Part shown: positions 53,030-61,980 of the stretch, piece after piece
Position numbering within the stretch: position 1 is the stretch's first letter
Layout: the number at the start of each line of letters is the position of its first letter
Source of the DNA: Maridesulfovibrio ferrireducens
Lineage (GTDB): Bacteria; Desulfobacterota; Desulfovibrionia; Desulfovibrionales; Desulfovibrionaceae
DNA length: 64,000 nt
NCBI RefSeq assembly: GCF_016342405.1
Contig: NZ_JAEINN010000003.1
Location: forward strand, 62,001 to 126,000
Reading direction: 5' to 3'
The notes under the pieces: model-generated
What the model was told of the DNA's origin: nothing
The model's input: only the letters and a program-made list of their open reading frames with translations
The model's database searches: none
Program-made: the position numbers and the translations under genes

Positions 53030-54631
53030 CTAAATGCTCAGCGGCGCATCAGCGGCACGCTTGGAGGTGTAAAGATCGAACATGATGCGGGTGACAAAAA
53101 TTGCAGTAAACATCGAGGTAAGAATACCAAGAGTCAGTGTTACCGCAAATCCCCGGATCGGCCCGGTACCGAATTGGTAAAGAATAATAGCTGCAATCAC
53201 AGTTGTGATATTGGCATCAAGAATAGTGAGAGTTGCTCTGCTGTAACCTTCGACGATTGCAGCTTTTGCTGTAAGCCCTCTTCTTAATTCCTCACGAATG
53301 CGTTCAAAGATGATTACATTCGCATCAACAGCCATACCGATGGTAAGAATAATACCTGCTATACCCGGAAGAGTCAGAGTAGCTCCGAAAGCAGCCAGTC
53401 CGGCAAGAATCAGGATAACATTAAGAACAAGTACGACGTCCGCAACAAGTCCTGCAAAGCTGTAGTATACAAGCATGAAAATCAGTACAAGAATACTACC
53501 TACAACTGCAGCGGTTATGCCCTTATCAATAGACTCCTGTCCAAGAGAAGGTCCGACTGTTCTTTGTTCCAGAATATTAACCGGAGCAGGAAGTGATCCG
53601 GCTCTGAGCACTATAGCGAGGTCATGCGCTTCATCAGTAGAATAACTTCCGGTAATACTTGCTTTACCGCCGCTGATACGATCCTGAATAGTAGGAGCGG
53701 AATAAACCTTACCGTCAAGTACAATCGCCATGCGCTTTTTAATATTCTCGCCTGTAATACGTTCAAAGATCCTTGCCCCTCTGTTATTAAAACTGAGAGT
53801 TACGTAAGGTTTATTGAACTGGTCGAAACGAGTCTGCGCATCATTAATAAATTCACCGGTAAGCATTGCTTCTTTTTTAAGAACAATCGGTTTTTCAATA
53901 TAAGAACCGTCAGGCAGTCTGTGTCTGATAACAGTCACTTCGCGGCCTGGAGCAACAATACCTTTAGCGGCTTTTTCAATATCAGCAGTATCATCAACAA
54001 GCTTGAATTCAAGATGAGCTGTTTTACCGATAATTTTGATAGCTCTCTCAGGGTCCTGCATACCGGGCAGCTGAATCTGAATACGATTTCCTTGCTGCTT
54101 ACGGATGTCAGGCTCTGCAACACCGAACTGGTCAATACGGTTGCGGATAGTTTTAATAGCCTGATCCATTGTGAGCTTAGTTAGATACTTCTTAAATTCC
54201 GAAGTTGGAGCAAAGATGTAAGTGACTTTGCCGTCAGGTTTTACAACCGTGCTGACGACACTCAAGTTATTGAAATCTTTTTTAACCAAAGATTCCAATT
54301 TTTCCCGCTGCTCTTTTTTGAGCAAAACAGCTTCAATTTTTTCGCCTGCAAGCACATGGGGCTGTAGAACAATCATTCCCTCTTCTCTGGCAACGGCTCT
54401 AAGGTCGTCACCGAGGCGGGAAAGAGTATTGTCCATAGCTTTATCCATATCTACCCCTAGGGTCAGATGGATACCACCCTTGAGGTCAAGGCCTAAACTG
54501 ATTTTGTCATTCGGCAGGAAACGAGCCATGGCCGAATTCTGAACCGCAGGCATTGTAGGCAGAAGGTAAAGACCTCCAAGCACAATCACCAACAGAGTCA
54601 GAGCAATTCTCCAACGAAGACTCCCGTTCAT
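53030..54631 (-). CDS. secD: Protein translocase subunit SecD
   Basis: A 533-aa protein. One N-terminal helix (about 8-27) is followed by LGLDLKGGIHLTLGVD, the P1 head domain, RNRIDQFGVAEPDI, IQLPGMQDPERA, and a five-helix C-terminal part with GMAVDANVIIFERIREE near 435-451. It pulls exported proteins from SecYEG using the proton gradient, with SecF. A terminator-like hairpin (54677-54725) separates it from yajC. Confidence 0.95.
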   Translation of the reverse strand: MNGSLRWRIALTLLVIVLGGLYLLPTMPAVQNSAMARFLPNDKISLGLDLKGGIHLTLGVDMDKAMDNTLSRLGDDLRAVAREEGMIVLQPHVLAGEKIEAVLLKKEQREKLESLVKKDFNNLSVVSTVVKPDGKVTYIFAPTSEFKKYLTKLTMDQAIKTIRNRIDQFGVAEPDIRKQQGNRIQIQLPGMQDPERAIKIIGKTAHLEFKLVDDTADIEKAAKGIVAPGREVTVIRHRLPDGSYIEKPIVLKKEAMLTGEFINDAQTRFDQFNKPYVTLSFNNRGARIFERITGENIKKRMAIVLDGKVYSAPTIQDRISGGKASITGSYSTDEAHDLAIVLRAGSLPAPVNILEQRTVGPSLGQESIDKGITAAVVGSILVLIFMLVYYSFAGLVADVVLVLNVILILAGLAAFGATLTLPGIAGIILTIGMAVDANVIIFERIREELRRGLTAKAAIVEGYSRATLTILDANITTVIAAIILYQFGTGPIRGFAVTLTLGILTSMFTAIFVTRIMFDLYTSKRAADAPLSI

Positions 54632-54676
54632 CTCCTCTCCCTTTATAAATCCAAATAGGAAATGTTACGACACACT

Positions 54677-54725
54677 TAAAAAGGCAAGCACCGCCGGAAC
54701 GAACCGAACAAGGTGACTTGCCTTT
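54677..54725 (-). terminator. Terminator-like hairpin between yajC and secD
   Basis: On the - strand, AAAGGCAAG-t-CACC pairs with GGTG-CTTGCCTTT (13 bp with one bulge), and TTAAG follows. It lies 24 bp past the yajC stop and could lower secDF expression relative to yajC. Confidence 0.65.
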
Positions 54726-54748
54726 GCAAGGCTGCATTACAAAAAGGC

Positions 54749-55099
54749 TTATTTACCTTTTTCTTCCTTAGCAGTGATTGCCAAACCGGCGACGTATCCT
54801 CTGTCAACTTTAACCTGAAACCCTTCAGCAAGTTCAACAGTCAATTCATCACCACTAACAGCAACAATTCTGCCGTAGAGTCCGCCGCCAGTCAGGATGC
54901 GATCACCCTTCTGGAGACCTGCAAGCATTGCTTTATGCTGCTTAGCCTTTTTCTGCTGCGGTCTGATAAGCAAGAAATAAAAAATTGCAAACATAAGAAT
55001 GAGAGGCAGAAAGGAGCCGAGAGCACCAGCTGGTCCAGCCTGTCCCTGCCCTCCTCCGAAAGAACCCATCGCGTGTGCGATATTGTCAAAAAACATCAT
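54749..55099 (-). CDS. yajC: Preprotein translocase subunit YajC
   Basis: A 116-aa protein. A Gly-rich start (about 11-30) precedes the membrane helix FLPLILMFAIFYFLLIRPQQKKAKQ, then MLAGLQKGDRILTGGGLYGRIV, both YajC hallmarks. YajC joins SecDF and YidC in a subcomplex of the secretion machinery. It starts the yajC-secD-secF unit; its leader carries two hairpins (55147-55199). ATG follows CAGGAGGACATG. Confidence 0.94.
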   Translation of the reverse strand: MMFFDNIAHAMGSFGGGQGQAGPAGALGSFLPLILMFAIFYFLLIRPQQKKAKQHKAMLAGLQKGDRILTGGGLYGRIVAVSGDELTVELAEGFQVKVDRGYVAGLAITAKEEKGK

Positions 55100-55146
55100 G
55101 TCCTCCTGAAAAGACTGTGTACGAGATAAATAATCCGCCTATTACG

Positions 55147-55199
55147 CGGGAACATACATGTTCCCGTAAGGGCGGTGAAAGCGACCAACGCTCACACCG
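55147..55199 (-). promoter_or_regulatory. Two hairpins in the yajC leader
   Basis: CGGGAACAT/ATGTTCCCG (55147-55166) and CGGTG-AGCG/CGCT-CACCG (55173-55199) form two adjacent stems 48-100 nt upstream of yajC. CGGTGT also occurs twice more upstream on the - strand. This suggests a structured 5' leader; no known riboswitch is recognised. The rest of 55200-55407 shows no gene. Confidence 0.35.
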
Positions 55200-55407
55200 A
55201 TTTCCTCAAATTAATCCTTGATAACACCGCGGATACACCGAGATAGCCATCATTAACAGGATTTACCGAAATATAAGTTTCAAACGCACTGTTAAAAATA
55301 AAAAACATATGTGCGCCGGAAGTAACTGGTTTAGCAGAAAACACACCTATAAGTAAAACAGCTACCTAAACCACAAAAAACTTCTATTTATCAACTTGTT
55401 ACGATTA

Positions 55408-55436
55408 TTGACAACAGATCCATACACTACTTAATA
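55408..55436 (+). promoter_or_regulatory. Sigma-70-type promoter for an unannotated + transcript
   Basis: TTGACA (55408-55413) and TTAATA (55431-55436) are 17 bp apart on the + strand, where no gene follows before the convergent ones on the - strand. Confidence 0.5.
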
Positions 55437-55442
55437 TGAATA

Positions 55443-55542
55443 TATACTCGATAACCGACATCGCAACGAACGTAAATAGTAAACAGGCCATTAAAGCTTG
55501 CACTTGCCTAAGTGGTTCGTAATAGGGTGTAAAGGTTTTTTT
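55443..55542 (+). ncRNA. Candidate small RNA, about 100 nt
   Basis: A plausible promoter (55408-55436) leads to a transcript that would end in a terminator. There TTGCAC-ttg-CCTA (55498-55510) pairs with TAGG-GTGTAA (55523-55532) and a seven-T run closes at 55542. The body has no notable reading frame. It lies in the 461-bp gap between yajC and the ferredoxin/FAD gene. Function unknown; the call rests on promoter plus terminator only. Confidence 0.4.
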
Positions 55543-55560
55543 GCTTGTTATCTAGCTTTT

Positions 55561-56838
55561 TTAAGGATTCCACTCTTTAATAAAAAGCTCCTCCGGCCAC
55601 ATTAGAATATCGGGACTGCCTTCACACAGCTTGTTTTTAGTTTCAGCATCCAATTTACATTTAAACTTTATAAATGAAGTAAATATACCCGCAAGATCAA
55701 TATCTCCGACCAGAACATAGCCTGCGAGCCTGGATTCTTTAAAAACGAGCTTGCGATAAACCTGCTTAATTTCATCATAAAAAGAATGAACATCATAACC
55801 GGGATTGTTATCCGGCACAAAAAACTCACCGACAGAAGCCATTGGCATCCCACAAAAAATAAATGAATTCATTAAGATATTTTCAGGATAACCAGGCATA
55901 TCTCCAATTTCATTGCCTTGCGTAAAATGGCTAACAATGAGTCTTGCCCGGACCTCTGCACCAATTTTACGAGTAAAATCCAGATTTGAGAGAACATTAT
56001 CATCAATGACAATCAAGCCTGCCTCAAGAAAGGACTTATCCGAGAAAAGGACACCTCTCACACTGCCGTCTTTGCCCCCAATTATCTCATCAACCGAAAC
56101 GTCGCATTTCAAACGAAGTCCAACTTCCTCAATTCTGCGAGACATGATGTCAGAAGCTTTTTGATCAAAACTCCGGGAAAGAATTCGTTCCCCTTCTTCG
56201 ACAATAGCAACTTCAAGACCCAGATTAAACAGGCTTTCTGAAATTTTTAATCCGCCAACATCTCCGCCGATGACTACTGCCCGTTTAATATCTTTTGAAA
56301 TTTTAAGAAGCTCATGAATATCATTTAAAACGTTGTTTATTTCTTCTCTTTCAATATTCGAAGAAATAGAAGAGTACAATTCTACCGAGGCCGGATGACT
56401 TTCATAAAATTTTAAAGCGCGATTCGGACACACCTGCACGCAGGCCGGACCTTCATCTCTACCGGAACACAAGTCGCATTTGATAATCTTATTCGTAAGT
56501 TTATTGCGCTGTATTGCCCCGTAGGAACAACTTACAATACACGACCAGCATCCCACGCACTTTTCAGGGTTATACTCAACCACGCCCGAATCACGATTCT
56601 TTGACAATGCCCCGGCAGCACATACGGCAACACAAGCAGGTTCATCGCAATATCTGCAACTGAGCGCAACACATGTTCCGTTTTTTTCAACAACTTGTAT
56701 TGAGGAGACAAGCCCGGCGATCCGCTCTTCGGTATAAGCAAGAATCAAATCTTTAGTTTTTGAATGAACGGTAAGGCACGCAAGCTCACACAGTTTGCAC
56801 CCTATGCAATATTCTTTATCTGGATATACTCGTTTCAC
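55561..56838 (-). CDS. Ferredoxin-type protein fused to a FAD/NAD oxidoreductase-like domain
   Basis: A 425-aa protein. The first ~150 residues carry multiple [4Fe-4S] motifs (CIGCKLCELAC, CRYCDEPACVAVC, CVGCWSCIVSC, CDLC...CVQVCP), as in HycB/DMSO-reductase-type electron-transfer subunits. From ~188 a flavoprotein-like domain follows (VVIGGDVGGLKISESL; LEVAIVEEGERILSRSF), similar to NADH-dependent nitrite or rubredoxin oxidoreductases but short, with GGDVGG in place of GxGxxG. It is probably a partner of the glutamate-synthase-like protein encoded 9 bp upstream; the pair could shuttle electrons from ferredoxin. Confidence 0.8.
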   Translation of the reverse strand: MKRVYPDKEYCIGCKLCELACLTVHSKTKDLILAYTEERIAGLVSSIQVVEKNGTCVALSCRYCDEPACVAVCAAGALSKNRDSGVVEYNPEKCVGCWSCIVSCSYGAIQRNKLTNKIIKCDLCSGRDEGPACVQVCPNRALKFYESHPASVELYSSISSNIEREEINNVLNDIHELLKISKDIKRAVVIGGDVGGLKISESLFNLGLEVAIVEEGERILSRSFDQKASDIMSRRIEEVGLRLKCDVSVDEIIGGKDGSVRGVLFSDKSFLEAGLIVIDDNVLSNLDFTRKIGAEVRARLIVSHFTQGNEIGDMPGYPENILMNSFIFCGMPMASVGEFFVPDNNPGYDVHSFYDEIKQVYRKLVFKESRLAGYVLVGDIDLAGIFTSFIKFKCKLDAETKNKLCEGSPDILMWPEELFIKEWNP

Positions 56839-56847
56839 GAATGATTC

Positions 56848-57969
56848 CTATTGCCCTGAGTGCTTGACGCCAAAAATCGTCATTTCTGTATTAGATAATC
56901 CCACAGCTCTGAGCTTGTCTCTATTTCCACGCAACTCATCAAGTGAACGAAGTCCCATCGCGCTTAACATCAGCTTGATTTCACAATTCCATGCGCTGAC
57001 AAGATTCACAAGTTTTTCGGCTGCAATTTCAGGGTTCTGGCGTTTGGAAAAAATTGGATCGGTGGTTGCGATTCCCCATGGACATTTACCAGTATGACAC
57101 TGACCGCAACAAGTGCACCCTACAGCCGCCATTGCTACACTACCGATACAAACAGCATTTGCCCCAAGAGCGATTGCTTTAACAACATCAGCGCTGCAAC
57201 GAATTTCACCATCTGCGACAACTGACACTTTATCTCGCAATCCCTCGTCTCTTAACTTCTGATCTACCACGGCAATAGCAAGTTCAATAGGCATGCCTGC
57301 ATTCTGTGTCCTAGCAGCGAACGGACCTCTACCGAATTGCTGTGCCTCAATGAAAACAATATCTGCCCCGGACCGCACTGCATCAACGGCCATATCAGCG
57401 ACATTATGGCCCGCAACAACGAATTCACCATGTTGATTATCAGCAATATCAAAATCTATACCGAGCTTTCCTGCGGCACTTTTCATGGCAGCAAACAGAT
57501 TTGAATTAATTGGATTAGATGATCTAGTGCTGAATAAAATAGAATTTACAATTGCAAACTGAGTGGACAAAGAAAGATCATTTAAAAAATTATCTGGTAA
57601 ACAAGTATCAAGCAGCAACTTATCCCAATAACAAGGGACAACTGCATTTGCACCCAAACCTGACGACAAAACCTCGCCGGTTTCAGCCTGTTTATAAATA
57701 TTGCGCAAAAAGGCCGCCTGCCCGAATTCCTTCTGACAAGAAGATAAATCTTTCTTTTTAATTACGAGAGCCCCGGCAGGACAAAAAGCTGAACAGCGCT
57801 GACAGCCGACACACTTACTACTGTCATGATCGACTATGTTTCGAACAGCATCTCTAAAATGAGCACCATATGAACACTGCCGGATACAAACATCGCAATC
57901 AATACAGAGATTCTTATCCCGCTCAATTACAAATTCATGATAAAAATCGGTTAATTTATGAAAAAGCAA
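56848..57969 (-). CDS. Glutamate-synthase-like FMN protein with ferredoxin domain, internally shortened
   Basis: A 373-aa protein. Residues 20-75 form a two-cluster ferredoxin (CIDCDVCIRQCSYGAHF; CVGCQRCSAFCPAGAL). The rest resembles the archaeal-type glutamate synthase FMN barrel: YKQAETGEVL, YWDKLLLD, PIELAIAVVDQKLRDEGLRDKVSV, DVVKAIALGANAVCIGS, then CTCCGQCHTGKCPWGIATTDP. Compared with that family, a block of roughly 100 residues in the barrel (normally with the NTGEGG, GxKPGxGGHLPG and SPxPHHDIYS motifs) is missing, without an evident frameshift. FMN and 2-oxoglutarate sites may be incomplete. The ferredoxin/FAD gene follows after 9 bp. Confidence 0.8.
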   Translation of the reverse strand: MLFHKLTDFYHEFVIERDKNLCIDCDVCIRQCSYGAHFRDAVRNIVDHDSSKCVGCQRCSAFCPAGALVIKKKDLSSCQKEFGQAAFLRNIYKQAETGEVLSSGLGANAVVPCYWDKLLLDTCLPDNFLNDLSLSTQFAIVNSILFSTRSSNPINSNLFAAMKSAAGKLGIDFDIADNQHGEFVVAGHNVADMAVDAVRSGADIVFIEAQQFGRGPFAARTQNAGMPIELAIAVVDQKLRDEGLRDKVSVVADGEIRCSADVVKAIALGANAVCIGSVAMAAVGCTCCGQCHTGKCPWGIATTDPIFSKRQNPEIAAEKLVNLVSAWNCEIKLMLSAMGLRSLDELRGNRDKLRAVGLSNTEMTIFGVKHSGQ

Positions 57970-57984
57970 AATAACCTCAAAAAA

Positions 57985-58680
57985 CTACTGGGTGACATTG
58001 GGCCAGAACTTTGAAGCCCTTGCGGGAGTATATCCTTCCATAAAAGCTTCACCGAGAGTGCTGAACCGGACTTTATTTCTATTCATAATCGTAACCGAAA
58101 AGTTACTGCCGACACGAAAACATCTGCGGCTTCTCATATTTCCGACCCATTTTATATTAAAATCTTTGAGACTGGAAATTTTACGCCAAAAACCTTTTAC
58201 TTCCGACATAGCTTTTCTTTGAGCCTGTAATAATAAATCCTGCTTTACAGAATCATTATAAGGGTGAAAATAGAAAAAAGCCGCGCCCTTTTCGACCATA
58301 ATCTCATTCACAAAATAATTATCCAGATAGACCCATCCGATAGTTCTTCCGTAATTGTCTTTTCCCTTCTTAACAGGCTCAACTCTTACAACTTTATTTA
58401 GAAGCAACTCCTTAAGAATTTCAGAGGATTCTTTAGCGTAATACTGATCAGGCTTCCCCTCACGTCCTATTTCCGGAGTATCAATGGAAGCAATACGAAT
58501 TATTTCATTATTTTCAAGAACAAACGTGTCCCCATCAATCACATGCTTAACTTTCCCTTCATAAGCCTCGCAATTCAAAGCGGAAAAGAGACAGATACAT
58601 ACCACGACGCAAAAAAACAAAACGGAGCTTCTATCAGCCCCGTTTTGTTTATCATGATTTTTATAAAATCGAATCAGCAC
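57985..58680 (-). CDS. Secreted thermonuclease-family (SNase) nuclease
   Basis: A 231-aa protein. The SNase domain is complete in its motifs: VIDGDTFVLE (about 50-59), RIASIDTPEIG (Arg and Asp residues of the active site), YAKESSEILKELL, YGRTIGWVYL and VEKGAAFFYF. A positively charged start (IRFYKNHDK) and hydrophobic core (VLFFCVVVCICLFSAL) indicate secretion. I start at GTG 58680, which has CAGGAAAA upstream and follows the glgP stop by 13 bp; longer starts overlap glgP. A terminator-like hairpin overlaps the signal-peptide codons. It is followed after 15 bp by the glutamate-synthase-like gene. Confidence 0.8.
   Translation of the reverse strand: MLIRFYKNHDKQNGADRSSVLFFCVVVCICLFSALNCEAYEGKVKHVIDGDTFVLENNEIIRIASIDTPEIGREGKPDQYYAKESSEILKELLLNKVVRVEPVKKGKDNYGRTIGWVYLDNYFVNEIMVEKGAAFFYFHPYNDSVKQDLLLQAQRKAMSEVKGFWRKISSLKDFNIKWVGNMRSRRCFRVGSNFSVTIMNRNKVRFSTLGEAFMEGYTPARASKFWPNVTQ
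58611..58647 (-). terminator. Terminator-like hairpin inside the start of the nuclease gene
   Basis: On the - strand, CAAAACGG-g-GC pairs with GC-t-CCGTTTTG (loop of 8) and seven T follow, a good terminator for glgP. It lies 49 bp past the glgP stop but within codons ~12-24 of the nuclease gene, so it may attenuate that gene. Confidence 0.65.
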
Positions 58681-58693
58681 ATTATTTTCCTGT

Positions 58694-61261
58694 TTATTGA
58701 GCCCAATGAATAAGTCCAAGAGAATGCGGATCAAGCAGCAATTCATGGTGAGGAAGAATTCTTACAGTATAACCAAACCTTCCGGCTTCATTAGGAAGCA
58801 CTTCTCCCTGATAGAGATGCCAGCCTGCGCCCAAACTTTCCTCAGGAGTCATTACGATCGTTTTACGACCTATAAACTCCCGATCCTGACTGACTGGACC
58901 TGCATAAATTTCTACTTGAACATCCTCAGTATTTAAACCGTTAAGAAAAACCTCGGCACTGATAATAATCGGTTCCTGAACATATATATCCGTATGCACT
59001 TCAGAAACAATATTTCTGATTTTAAGACTGGACCACTTCGTCATAAGTTCCATTCTCCAGGCAGCTAAATCTTTAGCTCCCTTGAACTCATCTTTCGCCA
59101 TAGTCTTATAATTATTAAAAGCAGGAAGATACGCCTTTTCGGTGTAATCTTCAACCATACGGTTCGCATTGAACTCAGGTCCGAGTTTGCACAGAGCGGC
59201 TTTCACCTTCGTTACCCAGCTTCTTGGAAGACTTCCATGTCCGCGATCATAAAAATCCGGGATAATGTCATTCTCCAGCACCTTATAAAGTGTCTGACTT
59301 TCAACAAAATCTTGATACTCATGATCGTTATAATCTTCGCGTCTGCCAATTGCCCACCCGAGACTGTTATCTGACAAATAAGCTTCGTCCCACCAGCCGT
59401 CAGGAGTACTGAACTGCAACACACCATTAGCCATTGCTTTCATACCGCTTGTTCCACAAGCTTCAAGAGGACGTCGGGGAGTATTGAGCCAGACATCACA
59501 GCCCTGAACAAGATAATTAGCCATCTTCATGTCATAATCTTCGAGAAAAACCATACTCATACGGCATTCTTCACGACGGCAAAACTGAATCAGTTCCTGA
59601 ATCAATTTCTTACCTTCATTATCCTGAGGATGTGCCTTACCTGCAAAAATAAACTGAACAGGATGTCTGGTATCAGAAATTAGTTTAACTAATCTTTCCT
59701 TATCCTTAAGCAACAGTCCTGCTCTCTTATAAGTAGCAAATCTGCGAGCAAAACCGATGGTCAGAGCTCTTGGATCAAGCGCTTCCTCTGCAAGTTCAAT
59801 CTCTTTTCTGCGAGCACCTATATTAAGCAATTGTTTACGAAGCCTTTTGCGAACAAAGTCCACAAGCTGTTCTCTTAACCGCTCATGAGTTCTCCAAAGC
59901 TCCGCATCAGGAATATTATCAACCTGTCTCCATGTACGAACACAATCCGGATCTTCACGCCAGTTCGTGCCGAGGTAGCGGTCAAAAAGGAGAGAAATAT
60001 CGTTAGCGACCCAAGTAGGCATATGAACACCGTTGGTGATCGCCCCGATGGGAACATCTTCAACAGGATACTGAGGCCAGACTTTCTGCCACATATTTCT
60101 GGAAACCTGCCCGTGAAGCTTGGAAACTCCGTTATTAAAACGAGAAAGCTTAAGTGCAAGGACTGTCATACAGAACAATTCACTGTCATCACGGGGATCT
60201 TCCCTGCCGAGAGCCAGAAATACTTTATAAGCCAGCCCCATAGTCTGAGCGTAAGGTTCAAAATACGGGCGCATCAAATCAGCCGGAAAGCGATCGTTCC
60301 CCGCAGGAACCGGAGTATGTGTCGTAAATATACTTGAAGACGCGACCATTTCCATCGCAGCTTCAAACGACAAACCGTGATCGGTCATAAACACTCTGAT
60401 ACGCTCAAGTCCGGCAAAAGCAGAATGCCCTTCGTTCATATGAATTACACTAGGCTCAAGTCCCAATGCGGCAAGAGCTTTAACTCCACCCACACCGAGA
60501 AGAATTTCCTGCCACAGCCTCATTTCGAGATTGCCTCCGTAAAGACGGGCTGTGATAGCTTTAAACTGAGCAGTATTCTCTGAAATATTGGTATCAAGAA
60601 GATATAATGTAACACGCCCGGCATCGACTTTCCAAATCTTTACATGAAGCGGCTCACCTTTCATTTCCAGAGTAAATTTAAGATCTTCACCTTTCTCATT
60701 CTTAGCAGGCTTAATCGGCATTTCTTCAAAGTCATGACTGGGATAACGTTCCTGCTGCCAACCGTCCTGAGTCATATACTGACGAAAATACCCATGCTGA
60801 TAACACAGACCTATGCCCACAAGTGGAATATTTAAATCACTTGAGGACTTAAGATGATCACCGGCTAGAATACCAAGTCCTCCAGAATAAATCGGTAAAC
60901 TCAGACCAATTCCATATTCAAGACTGAAATAAGCAACGACGGGTTCTCCCTGTTTTGCTCCCTCAAATTTATATGAACAGCTTACTCTGGAAAGATATTT
61001 GCTCTGTATCCTCACGGCTTCATTAAGACGTTGAATAAAAAAAACATCAGTTGCAAGCTCTTCCAGCTGTTTTTGAGGCATGTTGTTCAAAAACGCAACG
61101 GGGTTTTGCTGGCAATCCCTCCATAGAACCTGATCAATTGAAGAAAAAATGCTGGAAATATCGTTATTCCAAACAAACAAAAAATTATATGCTAAGTCCC
61201 ACAATTTTTCCAACTGCTTAGGCAAACGAGGGACAACACTGTATACGCGAAGCGGCTGCAT
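58694..61261 (-). CDS. glgP: Alpha-glucan phosphorylase
   Basis: An 855-aa enzyme of the GT35 short-form (archaeal/bacterial) branch. Clear motifs are YFSLEYGIGLSLPIYSGGLGILAGDH, HMNEGHSAF, THTPVPAGNDRF and the pyridoxal-phosphate region RRPLEACGTSGMKAMANG (Lys is the PLP residue). It cleaves alpha-1,4-glucan with phosphate to glucose-1-phosphate. I start at ATG 61261 (AAGGAG 6 bases upstream) instead of the in-frame ATG 61285. The extra C-terminal ~150 residues (HTDIYVQEPII...) are normal for this group. Confidence 0.95.
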   Translation of the reverse strand: MQPLRVYSVVPRLPKQLEKLWDLAYNFLFVWNNDISSIFSSIDQVLWRDCQQNPVAFLNNMPQKQLEELATDVFFIQRLNEAVRIQSKYLSRVSCSYKFEGAKQGEPVVAYFSLEYGIGLSLPIYSGGLGILAGDHLKSSSDLNIPLVGIGLCYQHGYFRQYMTQDGWQQERYPSHDFEEMPIKPAKNEKGEDLKFTLEMKGEPLHVKIWKVDAGRVTLYLLDTNISENTAQFKAITARLYGGNLEMRLWQEILLGVGGVKALAALGLEPSVIHMNEGHSAFAGLERIRVFMTDHGLSFEAAMEMVASSSIFTTHTPVPAGNDRFPADLMRPYFEPYAQTMGLAYKVFLALGREDPRDDSELFCMTVLALKLSRFNNGVSKLHGQVSRNMWQKVWPQYPVEDVPIGAITNGVHMPTWVANDISLLFDRYLGTNWREDPDCVRTWRQVDNIPDAELWRTHERLREQLVDFVRKRLRKQLLNIGARRKEIELAEEALDPRALTIGFARRFATYKRAGLLLKDKERLVKLISDTRHPVQFIFAGKAHPQDNEGKKLIQELIQFCRREECRMSMVFLEDYDMKMANYLVQGCDVWLNTPRRPLEACGTSGMKAMANGVLQFSTPDGWWDEAYLSDNSLGWAIGRREDYNDHEYQDFVESQTLYKVLENDIIPDFYDRGHGSLPRSWVTKVKAALCKLGPEFNANRMVEDYTEKAYLPAFNNYKTMAKDEFKGAKDLAAWRMELMTKWSSLKIRNIVSEVHTDIYVQEPIIISAEVFLNGLNTEDVQVEIYAGPVSQDREFIGRKTIVMTPEESLGAGWHLYQGEVLPNEAGRFGYTVRILPHHELLLDPHSLGLIHWAQ

Positions 61262-61469
61262 ATGTATCTCCTTAGTAATATACAATTTTGACTGTAATAA
61301 AATTAATCTATCAGAAAAGCCTAACGTTTTACACTTATATTTATTATTTGCCTTATTCAGATGTTTTTTTCAAGACAGTTTAATAATAATAATTTTATGT
61401 AGAAAGTTGACACCCACAACATGTAGGAGCATTCTCCGTGATTGAAATATTTCTAAAAGGATAAGATTT

Positions 61470-61943
61470 ATGACGACCTCAAGCACACACCTCATAGATG
61501 TAAAGGTGAAATACCTTAATGAGATAGCCAGAAAAAGCGGCATGGATTATTCAACTCCAAATTCTGCCGGAATTGATCTGCGCGCCTGTATAGACAACGA
61601 CTTTATAGAAATAAATCCCGGTGAAAGATACCCGTTTCCTGCCGGAATTGCGATTGAAATTACAGCCAAGGGTATTGCCGGCTTCGTGTATTCACGAAGC
61701 GGACTGGGAACAAAGGATGGCCTTACCGTCAGTCAGGGTGTCGGGGTTATTGATCCGGACTACCGCGGAGAGATTAAAGTTTCGCTCCTGAATACCTCCG
61801 GCGAAAAGCGACGAATTGAGCGCGGGCAGCGCATAGCACAATTAGTTTTTATGCCCTATTATCACGCGTCGATTATCCCCTGTGAAGAACTGTCCTCAAC
61901 TGAGCGCGGCTCCGGCGGATTCGGTCATACTGGTAAGAAATAA
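61470..61943 (+). CDS. dut: dUTP diphosphatase
   Basis: A 157-aa trimeric-type dUTPase. The five motifs appear in order: NSAGIDLRA (about 30-38), YSRSGLGTKDG, GVGVIDPDYRGEI (with the uridine-binding Tyr), RGQRIAQLVF and the mobile arm STERGSGGFGHTG. It converts dUTP to dUMP and pyrophosphate, keeping uracil out of DNA. The stop is followed after 37 bp by argD. Standard length. Confidence 0.96.
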   Translation: MTTSSTHLIDVKVKYLNEIARKSGMDYSTPNSAGIDLRACIDNDFIEINPGERYPFPAGIAIEITAKGIAGFVYSRSGLGTKDGLTVSQGVGVIDPDYRGEIKVSLLNTSGEKRRIERGQRIAQLVFMPYYHASIIPCEELSSTERGSGGFGHTGKK

Positions 61944-61980
61944 TAACCTCTCAGTAAATATAAGTGAAAGTGAAATTGTC

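Noticed and set aside
56848-57969. Frameshift explaining the missing barrel block
   Set aside because: The frame is open throughout, and I saw no neighbouring frame encoding NTGEGG- or HHDIYS-like motifs.
61407-61435. TTGACA upstream of dut as a promoter
   Set aside because: At 17 bp the -10 position reads CATTCT, only 3 of 6 matches to consensus.
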